Positions 13,515 through 27,118 of a DNA stretch of 64,000 bases are shown here, piece after piece; position 1 is the first letter of the stretch; the number at the start of each line of letters is the position of its first letter. The notes under the pieces were generated by a model, which saw only the letters and a list, made by a program, of their open reading frames with translations, ran no database searches and was not told the origin of the DNA. The translations under genes and the position numbers were made by a program. The stretch is taken from NCBI RefSeq assembly GCF_025370935.1, contig NC_133474.1:15592255-15656254 (forward strand), read 5' to 3'. Source of the stretch: Choristoneura fumiferana. Taxonomy: Eukaryota > Arthropoda > Insecta > Lepidoptera > Tortricidae.

Positions 13515-14462
13515 TATGGGTTCCCCTTGTTTACGCATATTTTTTTATATCATAATTCTATTTTGCATAATCTGTTTACGCACAATAGTACTTATGCCGA
13601 AACTGTTTTCGCATAACAGTTTACGCAGAATTCTCTTACGCATAACCAATGTAAGCCGAATAGGCTTTACGCATAATTTGTGAATTCCGAATATTGTTTA
13701 GGCAGAAAATTACTTACGCATAAATTAGTTACGCAGATAGTAACTTTCGCATACTTAATGTAACTTTTAACGACTTCTTTAACGACTCTGAGGCAAAGTC
13801 GACGGAGCTCCGATTCGCGAAGCTCCTATTCCGCCTAGTTAAGGCGCTTCGCGCCTTGTCAAAATACTAACCTAACCTAACCTATAGTTGAGCAATCACG
13901 TTACCTGGGTTTTCTTTATTGAAGGGGGCTCCGCCCCCCGAGCCCCCCTTTCGGGGGGCATCGCCCCCCCCGTACCCCCTTTCCTGTTTCGCCTATCCGA
14001 ATATCAAATATTCATTTTTTTTCAAAAACCTTCGTAGGGTTATGTTTTTTTAGATGCGGGGGGCTACGCCCCCCGAGCTTCCTGTCCTCCCTTTTTTATG
14101 CCCGTGCCACTTTTACTGGTGCCTGTTCGTTCCATTATAAATACAATTCTAACCATAATAACCTATTTTTCTAGTCATCAATAGTAATTAGGTAATTTAT
14201 TTTCGGACATAGATTTGGACAGGATTTCGGCCTATCAAAATTCGGCTAAATTACATATATGCTAAACAAGATAATGCATAATAAAATTCGGCCATGTTAA
14301 TATTATGCTAAAATAAATTCGGGTAAACCATTATTCGGCTTATACAAAATTACGCCGAACTAAATTTCGGCAAGTTTATGATTCGGCGTAAATAAATTAT
14401 GCGAAACCTGTTATTCGTAATCAGTTTCGGACATTAAAATGTATGCCAAATAGATGTCACCC
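13515..14462. mobile_element. CGCATAA-word mosaic transposon, second copy
   Basis: Starts GGGTTCCCCTTGTTTACGC and ends ATGCCAAATAGATGTCACCC, the reverse of the 58.4-59.7 kb copy. Words such as TTACGCATAA, TTCGGCATA and TATGCGAAA recur at short intervals near both ends; a CCCCCCGAGCCCCCC-type core lies at 13.92-14.08 kb. Confidence 0.6.
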
Positions 14463-14753
14463 ACTTTTTATGACACCCACGGCATCTTATTCTAATCTGA
14501 ATCCAGGCACGGAACACTGAATAAAGTTCTGTTATTAAAAATGATGATTTTGAGGTAGGTATGGCGTTTTTTTTTCAAATGTGGACGGAATTCTGCACTG
14601 CACGCAGTGTTACAAAGTGCAGTCAAAGAAACTGAATCACTTACAAGGTGCCTTTGTGCTACTTTCGTCATGTGAACTGCCCATATATTTGCCAAAGAAA
14701 TCATAGTGAAATTGATGAACTGACCATTACTCTGCTCACCCGCGACCTTCTTT

Positions 14754-16228
14754 TTAGGGCTCCGTAGTCAACTACTACTAAGTACTACTTATATTCGTTT
14801 TTCATTAACTAGGAACCCTTATCTGTCCGTCTGTCTGTCTGCCTGTCCGCAGGTAAGCTCAGAGACCGTTAGTACTAGAAAGCTGTAATTTGGCATGAAT
14901 ATACATATCAGTCTCGCTGACAGTGGTAAAATAAAAATAAAAAAAATTTTTAGGGTACCTCCCACATACGTAAAGTGGGGGTGTTTTTTTTTCTTGACTA
15001 AAGTGAACTTGACTATAGTGTGGGATATCGTTTCATAGGTCTTTTAAAACCATTGCGGGGTTGCCAAGACGATTTTTCGATTCAGTGATCTGTTTGCTAA
15101 ATAGTTCAAATGTTAACCCTAAAATCAAAACCTAACAGGATGGCAAAATTTGAAAAAATTCAGCATGTTAGTAAGTATGTATATATCGGCGGCCGATCGT
15201 AAAATCCGCCAGATCACGAAATTCCAAGGCATATCGTGAAATGCCGCCATTTCATGAATTGGCTAAGGGACATCCGCCATATCGTTCAAAACTCACCGTT
15301 TAGCGATTTGCCTAGAGACGTTTAGGCAGATCATGAAATTCCTAGGCATATCATGAACCGCCGCCATTTCATGATTTGGCCAGTTTAGGCAGATCATGAA
15401 ATTCCTAGGCATATGATGAAACGCCTCCATATCGGTTCTGGCACTTCGCCGGACGCTGCCGCGGCACGTTCGCTTCGCTCGCTCGGCTCGTGCGTCGTGA
15501 TCACAATTAATACTAACCACTCCTCGCTTCGCTCGTCGTACCTAAATTTTTCTGTATAAATAAATAACAACTAGTGAATACTTTATTTACCAACAAAATA
15601 CTAAACTCTAAAATACGGGCAGACGTCCATGGTTTTTTTACATTGTGCACAGAATCCGTTTGATCCACATAAAAAGAACGGAGCTGATGTTCAAAAGCTT
15701 CTTTTGCACTTCTATTTTGAATTCAATCACTATTTTCGGTTTAAAGATCATTTTGTTGCGACGCCGACATTTTTCACGTGCTAAACAAACACGGCCGGTC
15801 AGCTGGTCACGGCCGCCATTGCATACGCAGCGTCACCAGTGGCCAAATAAGAAACTATTTACGATGTGCCCGGTATAGAGCTAGGAATATCGACGAATGC
15901 ATTGCTCTAATCGATCTGCCGTATTATTTCTCAGGCACATCGTGATATGCCTGGCCAACGTTTAGGCATATCATGAAATGGCGGCGTTTCACGATATGCC
16001 TATGAATTTCGTGATCTGGCGGATTTTACGATCGGCCGCCGACATATATAAAATTTACAAGGAAAAATATAACGCTACGATTGCTTGAGAATTATTAGTA
16101 GTTTAAGAGTCAATAGCAGCCTAAGGTATAAAATACACAATACGAAATACTTAGAAAAATATTACTTGATTTTTTCGTAATGGCTCCGGAACCCTATCTT
16201 GAGCTTGTCCGACACGCTCTTGGCCGGT
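14754..16228 (-). repeat. GGGTTCCG/CGGCCAAGAG interspersed repeat, split copy
   Basis: One end reads AGGGCTCCGTAG with GTCTGTCTGTC runs; the other reads GACACGCTCTTGGCCGG. The same ends recur at 8570-9165, 40625-40850, 43680-44215, 59830-60052 and 60370-60905. This copy is split by the palindromic element at 15186-16042. Confidence 0.65.
15186..16042. mobile_element. 857-bp palindromic element nested in another repeat
   Basis: Perfect 38-bp terminal inverted repeats, 15186-15223 and 16005-16042, starting TCGGCGGCCGATCG. Inside are direct repeats of a GGCAGATCATGAAATTCC-type unit (about 15322 and 15384). It interrupts a GGGTTCCG-type repeat, whose two halves flank it. No transposase frame was recognised. 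TATATA-like sequence flanks both sides; the true target duplication is unclear. Confidence 0.75.
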
Positions 16229-16779
16229 TTTTTTTTTCAAATGATGGATGACGGAATGCTGCACTGCACGCAATGTTACATAGTGCAGTCTAAGAAACTG
16301 ATTCGCGTACCAGGGTGGAACAGGGTGGAACATTTGTGCTACTTGTCATGTTGACATCTCATATAATTGCCAAAGAAATGTAAAATTGATGAACTGAAAC
16401 AATTACTGCTCGCCTGGGAGTTTGCTCAACTATACTATTTATTTATTTTATGCTATAGGAACGCTAGTTAACCAAATACATATCTATAATGACATCTTGA
16501 CACGGAATCTAAATGAGATTAATTAATTAATTAGTTTTATTCTGTGGGTTGTGTCTATAAACACGAGAAGAAGAGCAGAAGACAATTATTTTATTTTAGA
16601 TCTACTTTCAGTTATTACAGTAAATTTTCCAAGCAGCAGGTAATAAGTAACACATAATCCATCCGATTTCAGCTGTACTGAATAGCGAGTGTTATTTTAC
16701 AGTTATTGTAGGTGTGCCTATCTTTAGTATAAAAAGACTGGATTTATGACGCATTCCATTACATTATTTTTTTACTATC

Positions 16780-17082
16780 ATACCAGCCTAAATATGTCCC
16801 ACTGTTGGGCACAGGCCTCCTCTCAGAATAAGAGGGCTTGAACCGTAGTTCCCACGGGAGTCCAGAGCGGATTGGGAACTTCACACATTCAATGGTGAAT
16901 TGCTTCGCAGGTTTGTGCATATTTCCTCAGGATGTTTTCCTTCACCGTAAAGCTCGTGATAAATTTCGAATGTAATTTCGCACATGAATATCGAAAAACT
17001 CAGAGGTGCTAACCGGGGTTTGAACCCACGATCCTCTGATCGAGAGGATCTAGGTCAAACCACTAGGCCAGCACCACAGCTT
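16780..17082 (-). repeat. tRNA-derived SINE, antisense copy
   Basis: Fullest antisense member: ACCAGCCTAAATATGTCCC through GGGTTTGAACCCACGATCC to CCACTAGGCCAGCACCAC. Confidence 0.75.
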
Positions 17083-20000
17083 CATTTTTATCATACAGAC
17101 TTTAAACACAAACATTAACAGTTAAAGTATTAAACATATGTCAGTAATAATTTCTTTAACCATTTGTTTTATAAAACCGATAGATAGGTAGAGTCGTATA
17201 AGCCATGATTTGTTAGCAAACATATAATTACATACTATGTATTAGTGGGCAGGAATATATATTTAAACACACAAACAAAGCCTTTCAATTGCACTGGATA
17301 TAATTTACTAGCCCCTAGATAAACCATATTTTCCTTTTTACAATCTTTTATATCTAACTTGCAATGTTCGTATGTAACTTGTCTTCAAATCTTGCAAGTC
17401 TAAAAACCACTTCCACGGATTGGTTTGATTTAAAATTTGATAATGATTGACTATTATTATTAAAACAACGTTGGACGTGGATGAGGGCATGTTGTGGATG
17501 CGGGAGTAAATCGCAGTCGCGTAGTCGGACAAATAACAAAGTGAAACCTGCGAAGCGAGCGATAATCCCTATTTAAATAAGTTCGCTTCGGTTCACGTCA
17601 CAGGGGCCTTTTACATTGACAACAACTCTTAACATTTTTTTACGCATTTTAAAACTAAGTATACTAAATTATATTACTTATCTACATCGTTGGCGTGTTT
17701 TTAGTGACAACAGCCTGAAAATTGGCAATTTATTGGCAATTCGAAATTTTGGTCTACCGAGAGTAACTTTTGCCCAGGATAATTTCAGTCAATAGAAAGA
17801 CTCCAGAAAAAGATAGGTAGGTATTAAGCATATTTATGTGGCTGTATGCGGTCGTACATATACCTATAGTTGCCAAAGCTGTCATGAATCTTTTTTTTTC
17901 AAAGTTATTGTTGGCACTGGCTCAAATTCTTAAAATGGTAGAGCAGAAAGTCCGGACGGGGATGGAAGCCGAGAGCACGCGATCAAGCGATCGGCTCGCG
18001 TTTGGCCATTCAGCTACTCCCGCGCGCGACCACAATGCACAGGAGCACAATCGCAGGCCCATTGAATAATTCCCACTTGAGAGTATTTAAGCTTTTATCG
18101 AGCCACGACCATAAATCGGTGCGCAGACGCACGTAATCCCCGCCCCCACCCCGCGCCCTGCCGTCAGCTATAAACAGAAGTCAACGTGTTGGCCTTATAA
18201 ATCGTGCGCTTAACTATTGTATCTCACGCCACAATAATGAAGTTAGCTCGTTCAGGAAGAAATACGGGCACCACGTGGGTGGCCGACGCGGTCGGAATAA
18301 ATCCCAACAGATTATTGCGTACGAATCCGTTTAGCTGATTTTTTGTGTGTAAGGCGGTAGTTGGGCCGTCGTCGCCCGAGCCGCCGCAGCCGGTGAAAGG
18401 TCGCTTGAAAAAACAAATGTGTCGCGGAGGCGCAGGCGCAGGCGCAGCGCTAACGAGCCACGCTGACGGGTGTCGGGTTGCGGCCGCTCACCGCTTCACC
18501 AACATTATGTGCCTCAAAGTCCTGTTTATTCAGTAAGTATACTTACTTAGTAATTATATACTTACTTAGTAATTATAATTACTTCAGACTCGTGAAACCT
18601 CCATTTAATTTAAGCTGTTCTAAATGTAACTTGTCGATGTTACTCCGGAGTCCTAAGGCTACGAGTTCTTTTTTTTTACTTTCTTTGCCAAACTAAAGCA
18701 CTTCAAAAGATATAAAAGCTCAAGTTGGCGTGTTGTGACATCCACACGCTCTATAATCTGCAGAGCAAGGCTCGGACGTGAGAACGGTCGTGACGAATGT
18801 TGCCATTGAGCAGCGAACGGCGCGTGAAGAGGCGTGCGTAATCGTCCCCGTAAACAAACACTCGCGCTCAACACTAAAACTGATATATTTCACCAAACTT
18901 TTATATCCGTTCGCTCTACCTTAAAATATATTACTTTTTCTTTAGCACCTTTTGTATCTTTTAATGCGTTGTGTCCCCACTTTTATGGGCGCAGGCGGTT
19001 CGTAAATCATTCTAGTGGAAGTGGTGCTACAACCGTAAACAATGCGCGCCCCGCGGCGTCGGCCGTGCCAAGTCACTGCGCCCTGGCACGATGAGGACAC
19101 TGCAGAATCTGCACCGAGCTGTCCTTCTTCCTAAGGCCTGAAACTTATCTCTAGTGGTTACGTTGAGGTAGGTAACTAACATTATGGCACATCTGTTTAT
19201 GTTCGCTATAATTGGTTCTACATATTAGAAAACACAAATCAATGTAATAAGTATAATGACGTGAAGAATAATTTATTTGTATTTGTTAGGTAGATATATT
19301 GATTGTATCTAGTACAAGTTTTTTTTTTACTTTTAGCTAAATGAAGCTGTTAGTTCTTTTACTATGATCGGTAGGAATGCAAGATCAAGGATCTAGTTAA
19401 CATAGCAATGTTTACTTTGAATGGATTTATACATGATGTTAATTAAAGTTTGAAATGACCTGGGTTTTGATCTATTGACCCATGGCCGCGTCGTCGTCCT
19501 GCTACACTGTAAATTAACCTTTATATCATTTTTAATGACCATCTCAACGGTGTTTTGATTGCGGTGGGTGCGCGGGCGGCGCAGGCGTCGACAACTCGAC
19601 ACGGCGATAAGGCGACAGTTAACGCGCTGTGACACAAAAAACGCGCGTTTTATAGCCAAAAAACCGACTCTCACGCAGCGTAGGGCTCAATCCGACCAAC
19701 ACCAATAACCTAATACTTTTATGTGGATTCCTACATCGCACACTTCACTTTATGAGTTGATTTTATGGTTCATCGTTAATACGTTTTAAGTACCGGCTAA
19801 TAGTTGGATTTTGTAAGAGCTAAGTAAATGTCACTTCGATATTTTTTACGCGCTCATGACGTTGAATGCACGCGCTTAAACAAAAAACCTTTAAATTACT
19901 TTAGATAAGTAATAGTTGATAAAATTAACCGTGAAACGAGGCCACAAAATGCATAAAGACCGTTGAATGATAACAAAAACCCAGCCATTAATCAGTTATT

Positions 20001-20944
20001 GTGCACTGGCGCGGCCCTCGCTGTTTGCGGACATAGCACAGTTCTCCTCACACCGCTAGTGCCTTTGTCGTCCACACTGACTTGGTGTGATCGAACACAA
20101 TAGACAACTACAAATGGGGCGAAAATAACTGTCTATACATCATCACTGTGTACACACATCGTAAATTAAAATAATTAATAGGCAAAAGGGATACAACATA
20201 ACACGCTTAAAATATTATCCGCTTACTGTCAGTTATTATTCACAGCATAAAAAATAGAAGTAAGCTCTAGCTCTAGCTCTAGGTCTACCTGAGCTGTAAA
20301 CTATGCGTTTACAAACATGTACTAACTTTTTTAATGATTTCGTCGGACAATAAATCGTGAGCGTAAAATGAATCTCGTCCTGGGACCAATCCTTCATCAA
20401 ACCTAGAAATTTGTATATTTTAATTCTTTTGACCGTTCGTTCACCGTTGATCCCACGAGCTCCCCCGGGCCCGCTTCCTTCTCATGCTCCGCGATTGACA
20501 GCCCCTGACGTGTGACGGCCATTGTCGCTGTGACATGTTGACACTGTCAAACTTGACTTCTGTCCGGATTCCGCATGTAAATCGTAAATACGGAAACATT
20601 ACCCGCGCGGCAACGGCAGCGGACAATGTAACGACAAATTAAATAATGGAATAATAAACTTCACGAAGCTCGGCGAACAGCTGCCGTGTATTTGCTTTTT
20701 TTAGTATTCGCAGTGTCGGCGAGTTATTGTCGCTCAGTTGGAATTTTGTCATTACAGTTATATTATTAAGTGAAAATCATCGTCTGCCCCAGTCACTATA
20801 GTTATTATTATTATTATAGTAATCAAAGTAACTACCTACGCATATAGGTGCTACGCCATTATTAAATTCTTACTTAAAAACGTTACAATGTTTGTCTCTA
20901 GTCACATCACAAGTCTTCTTTTTTAATTGATATTATATGTAGCT

Positions 20945-21015
20945 GTGCCTGGTGATTAGAGAAACTGACTACGAAACTTGAGGTGCCAGGATCGATCCCC
21001 GATCGGGCACACTAA
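20945..21015 (+). repeat. tRNA-like SINE head of a second family
   Basis: TGCCTGGTGATTAGAGAAAC followed by GCCAGGATCGATCCCCGAT resembles A and B boxes of RNA polymerase III genes, but no cloverleaf with a proper acceptor stem forms. It is best read as the 5' head of a SINE. Confidence 0.5.
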
Positions 21016-24000
21016 ATATGAAAAATACCAGTGTTGTATATATTTTGTTTGTAAACTAGAAGTAGCGCTAGGTCAAACCTACTTAATTTCCCAGGTTTTG
21101 TTAAGTTTATCCTCGACCGTTGAACTCCATTACGTGAATTCAGATTTGTCTCCAAATATCTAACTAATCTGTGTTTGGCATTATACATTACGCTCCAGGT
21201 TTTATGTGATTTTGTAGTCGTTTAGTTTGTTTGTTATTATGATGACGATATTATTAAAGTGTTTTGCCTATAGGTGCGGTTTATATAAATAAGACGAAGC
21301 GATAACAGTATAAACTCAAACATTTCAGAATATCACAATCCTATTGGCCATATTTTGTAAACATAATAATAATATGATAATATTATAGCAGCGATAGTTG
21401 AAAAATGACCACACGCCGAATCTTAAAAGATACAAAGTGACAAGAACTTGATATTTGAGGTATAAGTAGTCAAAAAATGAGGGCCAGATATCCCATAGGG
21501 CCCCCCGCGGTGCACTCTGTATGCCCTCCGATTGTCAGAGGCCTATGGACCTTCTTCTCGACCATGGTGACAAAGTGTCAATTTACTCATTCAGCTCTAA
21601 TGTTGTTTAGGGAATTTTTCGATGGCTAAACAATTCGATTATTTATGGTCGTGTTGTGGGCACACAAAAGCATATTCGTCATTGTTTTTTATTGCCATTT
21701 CATTTCCGGACACAACTTAACATAATGCGTGGTGATTTTTGTTAACACAGAGATAAATCATGTTTTATTTGATCTTTAATATGTGTAACATTAGTTTGCC
21801 TGCAGTACAAGAAAAGCAACAAAATTACGAATCTATGTTTGTGAAAGTACCACATACGCCGTATTTCATTGTATACAGCGATAATCGCTTCTCATGTTGG
21901 TTCTCAGTTGAAATACGACCTCACATTCTGGTGAATCCAAGTTTCGATTACGACTTCGCCGTTCGAGTTCTCGTAATCCCTCTAAGTCACACAATTATTG
22001 TAGATAGATGTTGCATCGGGGCGGGCCGCCCCTTCTATTAGCCTCACTTACTTTATCTGTTCGAACGTGCACCCCTCGTCTTTGTCCACTAATCTGGCGG
22101 GGAAGTGGCTAAATATCTTGTGCAAATAAACATTCGGCTTGTTCCATTGTCAGGGGACGAGCGGCGCGTCCTAAATCGGATTACGCGACCGCAGCGTAAC
22201 GTATCGCTATCATAACTACTGTTCCTAATTAGTTTGTGTTTGATTTATAGCTCTCTTATTTCGCTGTGCCGCTTAATATTTGATCCTATCGAAGAGGCGT
22301 TACACAAAAAATACCTACACATATCATCATGTAGCTTGTTAGTCTGATTTTTGGAAAGCTGTTGCGTTGTTTTGTGTCTAGTTAAAATGAGCTTTGAGCA
22401 AAGCTACTTAGCCACATACCAACAAGGTGTTCGTTTAAAACACTACCCATTAGTGAACAATGCTGTGGAATGATCATTGTTCCGCGGACGAAGTGGCTGC
22501 ACGCGAGACAGGTCTCCGCCCATACGAGGACTTCTTGCCACTCCAGCCCGTGACAATGAAATGTTTAATATTTTATGTTAATATTAATACAACACGAAAA
22601 CTTATTGGCTCGATTTGCATAGCGTCGCTGGCGAGGAAGAAGTTCGGGAACAACGTGAGATGGAATGTTTAAGAATAATCCTTTTTTAAATATACCTAGC
22701 CTAAATGTGTTCCAGCAACAAAGGTGTCCGTTAATGTGATTATTATGTAGAACCATACTAAAACAAGCTTTATCTGGTACTAAAAGCTCTCTAAATTATG
22801 CCGAGGATAGACGGGCAGAAACACGGATGAAAGGACCGATGGACATGGTAGGTATAACTATGGTTTCGTTTTCGTCATTTTGACAACGGAAATCTTAACT
22901 AAGGAGTAAACTGAACACTTTTAAAAAAAAATCTATATTTAAGTCGTACCTACATGCGACATGCAGCATGTCACATGCTGCGTAACTACATTACACATTC
23001 ATACCTAACTTATATTAGGTAAGTATTAAGATCTAGTTAAATTATGAAGATCATTGAAAATAAGTAAAATTTTCACTGTAGGTTTTATAGAGACGTAGAC
23101 GAATAAAATTCTACTCGACGTAGATACAAGGTACTGTCTTCATTTCAATTTCTCATTAATGTTGCAACAGCGTGAGATTTGCATAAAGCTTAGTTGAGCA
23201 TCGCACATCCGAAGCCGAATTTGTAAGAGCTCATGGCCGCCACATAGCGAGGAAGGCCGAGCGGCGTGCATGCCTATTCATGAGATGCAACGGCTGCGCG
23301 CCCCGCTCCTGCGCATTTGAATAAATACAATTAACTTGTTTGTTTTACTCGCCCCGGTGCGCCCCGCCGACCCGCGCGACATTCCTCACCATCCCACTGA
23401 TGCAACCCAATACCCTCCGTGCTCTCTAACTCTCTACTCCCATTAAATATTAAAAGATCTCATCTCAGGTGCTCGATTGAAAATTTTGCATTTAAGATAA
23501 TATTCAAATTGCGACTAATGGTGATATTCGGCAGCGGACGGCGGCGACTCAAAGGCTGCGCCGGCCGCGGCGAGCTGCACTGTTATTATCCCACCACCTC
23601 CACGCTCTCACCTATCCTATTCCTTTTTTGCCAGACGTCTTCCTCTCCCTCCTTTCTTCCTGACGAGAGCGAGACCTACACTTCTTCACTTACACTAAAT
23701 TCATCTTATGGGCGTTCCGCTGACGATTTATCATTTAGCGTTGCCTACAGACATTATTTGAAACGCATCAAAATCGAGGTTGTGGAAAATTTGTCGGCAA
23801 CGAAATTAGTACTCCTCTCGGAGTGCATAATTTATCGTTTATACTCCACATCCGGCCGGAGTTGCGATGTTTCTAATTACAAATTCATTGACGTTGATGA
23901 TCCTTCGTACTGTAGGCTACAGCGATAATAATTCGAGATTGATTATGATTACCTACCAGTGTAGACGTAACATTCATGTCTGAAAACAAGTCAATGGTTC

Positions 24001-27000
24001 TGACATCATGGTGAAGACGAAAATACATATTGATGAAATGAGTTGTCGCCATTGGTTGCATTAAACTTGCTCTCTGAACTACACTTAATTTCAATTATTT
24101 AAAAATAAAAATAAACTTTATTATATTTTAGGCTGAGTCTCAACTAGTCTCAAGAGATTTAGCATGGACGAGCGGTGATGCGAGGCTGGCTGGCCGCGAG
24201 CCCTGAGGAAGCTGTCACGCGCGGCGCGAACACGTGATGAATATGTATCGGCAGGCCGTAGCGGCGCCTTGTAATTTGAGCCTCGCCGGTAATTATTTAC
24301 GTGAGAATGGACCACTGCCCGCCCCTCCCCCGCCGGAACGAATCGTTGATTGCGCGCGAGTGGAGATGCCGACATCAGATTGCTGCTCACGCTCTGCTGG
24401 GCGGCGCGAGCGACTCGCCGCGACTGCTCTTGATCGACCAGCCTGCTGAGACATGGACACTCTCATCACGTGTCGTCAGACTATGACGGCTCGATTAAGA
24501 AATGGAAATAAAAAATATATCTTAAAAGTTCATAACACATATGGAAAAGTAGGTAGACTAATGTTACATATATAGCTATACACATACACACACACACATA
24601 GAATTTGACTAAACCAACCGCTTAGTGATACCGATTAAAATATCAAAGCACCTGGACACCGAAGACAAATCCGTCCATCAGAACCACTAGCACGCTAGCT
24701 TGTGTCGCGATCTTCATCTTTTTCTATCGAATATACTTACGTTATTTAATGCATAAGAAAATAATTCATTCAGCAATAGTGTCTGTACCGCCAGCAGTCG
24801 CACTCTTCAAGTAGCTACCTACCCACAAAAAAACAGATGCTTGCGAAAATAAGCAGAGCCTAAACAAATTAAAACCTTTCCATAACGAAACAAATTGAGA
24901 CAGTCAAAAATAAATCACATCACATCTCATTATCACGCTAAATTAGCACGCGATAAGACAAAGGGAACATTTTGACGACGGGTCCTTACAAAAACCTTTA
25001 TTATCGTTTACAGAAATCTGGTGTCAGAGTGATGACGGTTGTTGTGACTGGTCCTGACACTTGGAAGGTGTACACAACATTATAAATGCAAAAGTAATCT
25101 TGTCTTTCTTTCTGGCTCTCTGTGTGTCTATCTGTAACATCTTCACGTTCAAGCCGTTGTACCTATTAGATGAAATTTGGTATAGAAGCAGTTAAGGACA
25201 TAGGAAAGTAGTTTCTGCAGAATAATGATAAGTAAACGTCGCTGGGTCGCTGTACCTAGCTGGTAAAACTAGACCGAAACTTAAATAAACATAGAAGTTT
25301 AATTCCCTTACGAAAACGATGTTTAGATAGAAAGAATCATGCCTATATTATGCCGGTCTGTCTATTGCATTTAACTAGTATTAATTTGCCACAGGGTTGT
25401 CACTCCAGTAAAACATTACATCAATGAGGGCAAGAAAAGTTCTAGTTCTAAGTATCGCTTGAGCCTATATATACAGCCGAATTCACTATATAGCGAGTGG
25501 TAATTGAAAAAAAGCTCTTGCATCTTAATTTAACAACCAACCAAAATCTATACTCTTTTTTCTCTTTTTAAGTTTAGTTGGTGTAAGCTTTTTTGTCCTT
25601 CCGTATTTTAATCTCGACGCTGAATTCGTGTGATACATGTGATGTGATACAAGTAGCTTCGGAGGTGATAAATTTACTTGGCATAAATTATCTTTCTAAT
25701 TTCAATTATTTTTTCTTGAAAATGTCTGTTTAAATAACAAATTTAAATTAGCTTCTTTCAATAAGTGGGCAGGTCGGTCGCGCAACGGGGCGCCCCTGCC
25801 GCTCAGACAGCGGGGCGCCGCGCCCTGCCTCCACTAATAACACCGTCTTCCCTTCTGCCATACCTTATTTCTTATTTCACCCCACAGTCTCTTGTTTTTC
25901 GTGTTCCCCATTTTTTTCGCCCTATAAACCAACAATCTTAACCGTAAAACGAGCCCCTGATGATGTTAATCCTTCATCCTCATTGTCTTTTGGCAGTTTC
26001 GAGGAATAAAATATGTTGAGCTCTGCGACGTGATATCTGAACGTCATAGTTATAAATGGCGTCGCTTAAAATATTTTAATACCCACTACATCACGGCGAT
26101 ATTAATTTAGTACGCTTGAGTTGAGCGGTCCGTGCCACCGCTTCGGAATTTTAAATGACGGATTACCACCGCCGTGATCGGAAGATAACTCGAGATCTTG
26201 TAGATTCTATCACTGCCTGCCCTTTGGTCCCTGCTCCCCAGCGCGCCCTAATCTACTTAATTAATTATCTTTGATGTTTGACGGAAAAATTACTAACTGC
26301 ACTAATAATAGTAATAAATAATGCAATACGGTATTTGAGTACTCCTGAATTTGCCATGTCTTATATATTATTATGAAAATATAGGTAGGTATACAAAAAG
26401 TGTTTAGCAAAGAGAAAACATAAATCAGTTGAAAATTAAATTTACAGTAATTTTTTGAAAAATCTATATACTTTTCTCTATGCAGCAAGTATGGCGCTAC
26501 TAGCGTGTGACGTCACATGCAAGTATGTCTTTCTCTGTCTAATCTTGGATTTCAAACCTTTATAACTTTGTTATTTATAAAGGTAGCTTAAAATTTGTTT
26601 CTCTATTCGATAACAGGCATTGTAAAGTTTTAATTTATAATACATAATAATATAGAAAATAGTCAAATACCGTATTAAAAATAGGTCGCCAATAATTATC
26701 TAGGTACCTATTACCGGCCAATGTTTTTTGCGACAGCTGTAATTATAAATATCTATATAATTATCACAGAATTATAACGCAAGGTACTTGGCCACGTTAC
26801 GATAGTCCCAGATAACTAGTTGAATTGAACATAGTTAAAATTATTCATAGTAAATCAAACAATTTTTTGAAACAAAGTGTGACAAGGATATATAATAACG
26901 AATGTTGTGTTATGGGCATTTTTTTATAATTACCATTTTGCCATATGCGCTAATCTGACAAATTTGTACGTTAATTAATTAAAACAATTATATAACAACA

Positions 27001-27118
27001 AACAAAGTCTAATCTTATTGGCACATTTTAGTAGAAATAATATGATACCTATTTTATTTGCATGGATCTCGCATAGACGTACCTACTCTTTTTGACGTTA
27101 AATATAATCAATAAGCAC

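Larger units (their letters stand above)
7151..27100. other. Gene desert with regulatory-looking GC islands and dispersed repeats (20 kb)
   Basis: I find no supportable coding exon on either strand; the longest open frames (131 and 169 codons) show no family features or splice context. GC-rich islands stand out at about 12.66-12.78, 17.94-18.5, 18.98-19.1, 20.44-20.6, 21.48-21.6, 23.22-23.62, 24.16-24.45 and 25.76-25.83 kb. Such islands beside a developmental transcription factor are candidate enhancers, but this is inference without alignment. The remaining identifiable content is the repeats listed separately. Confidence 0.5.

Noticed and set aside
15293..15520. Coding capacity of the palindromic element
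   Set aside because: The frame with repeated HDMPRNFMICLNWP is the translation of internal direct repeats, not a protein domain.
20945..21015. Possible tRNA gene
   Set aside because: A- and B-box-like words are present but no acceptor stem or anticodon loop forms; it fits a SINE head.
23419..23928. 169-codon open frame on the plus strand
   Set aside because: No domain, no family resemblance, unremarkable composition, runs through a GC island and AT-rich DNA alike, and no supporting splice or promoter signals. Chance length is possible in this context.
24121..24390. Arg/Ser-rich 89-codon frame on the minus strand
   Set aside because: Lies in a GC-rich block where open frames are common; the overlapping plus-strand frames are equally open.
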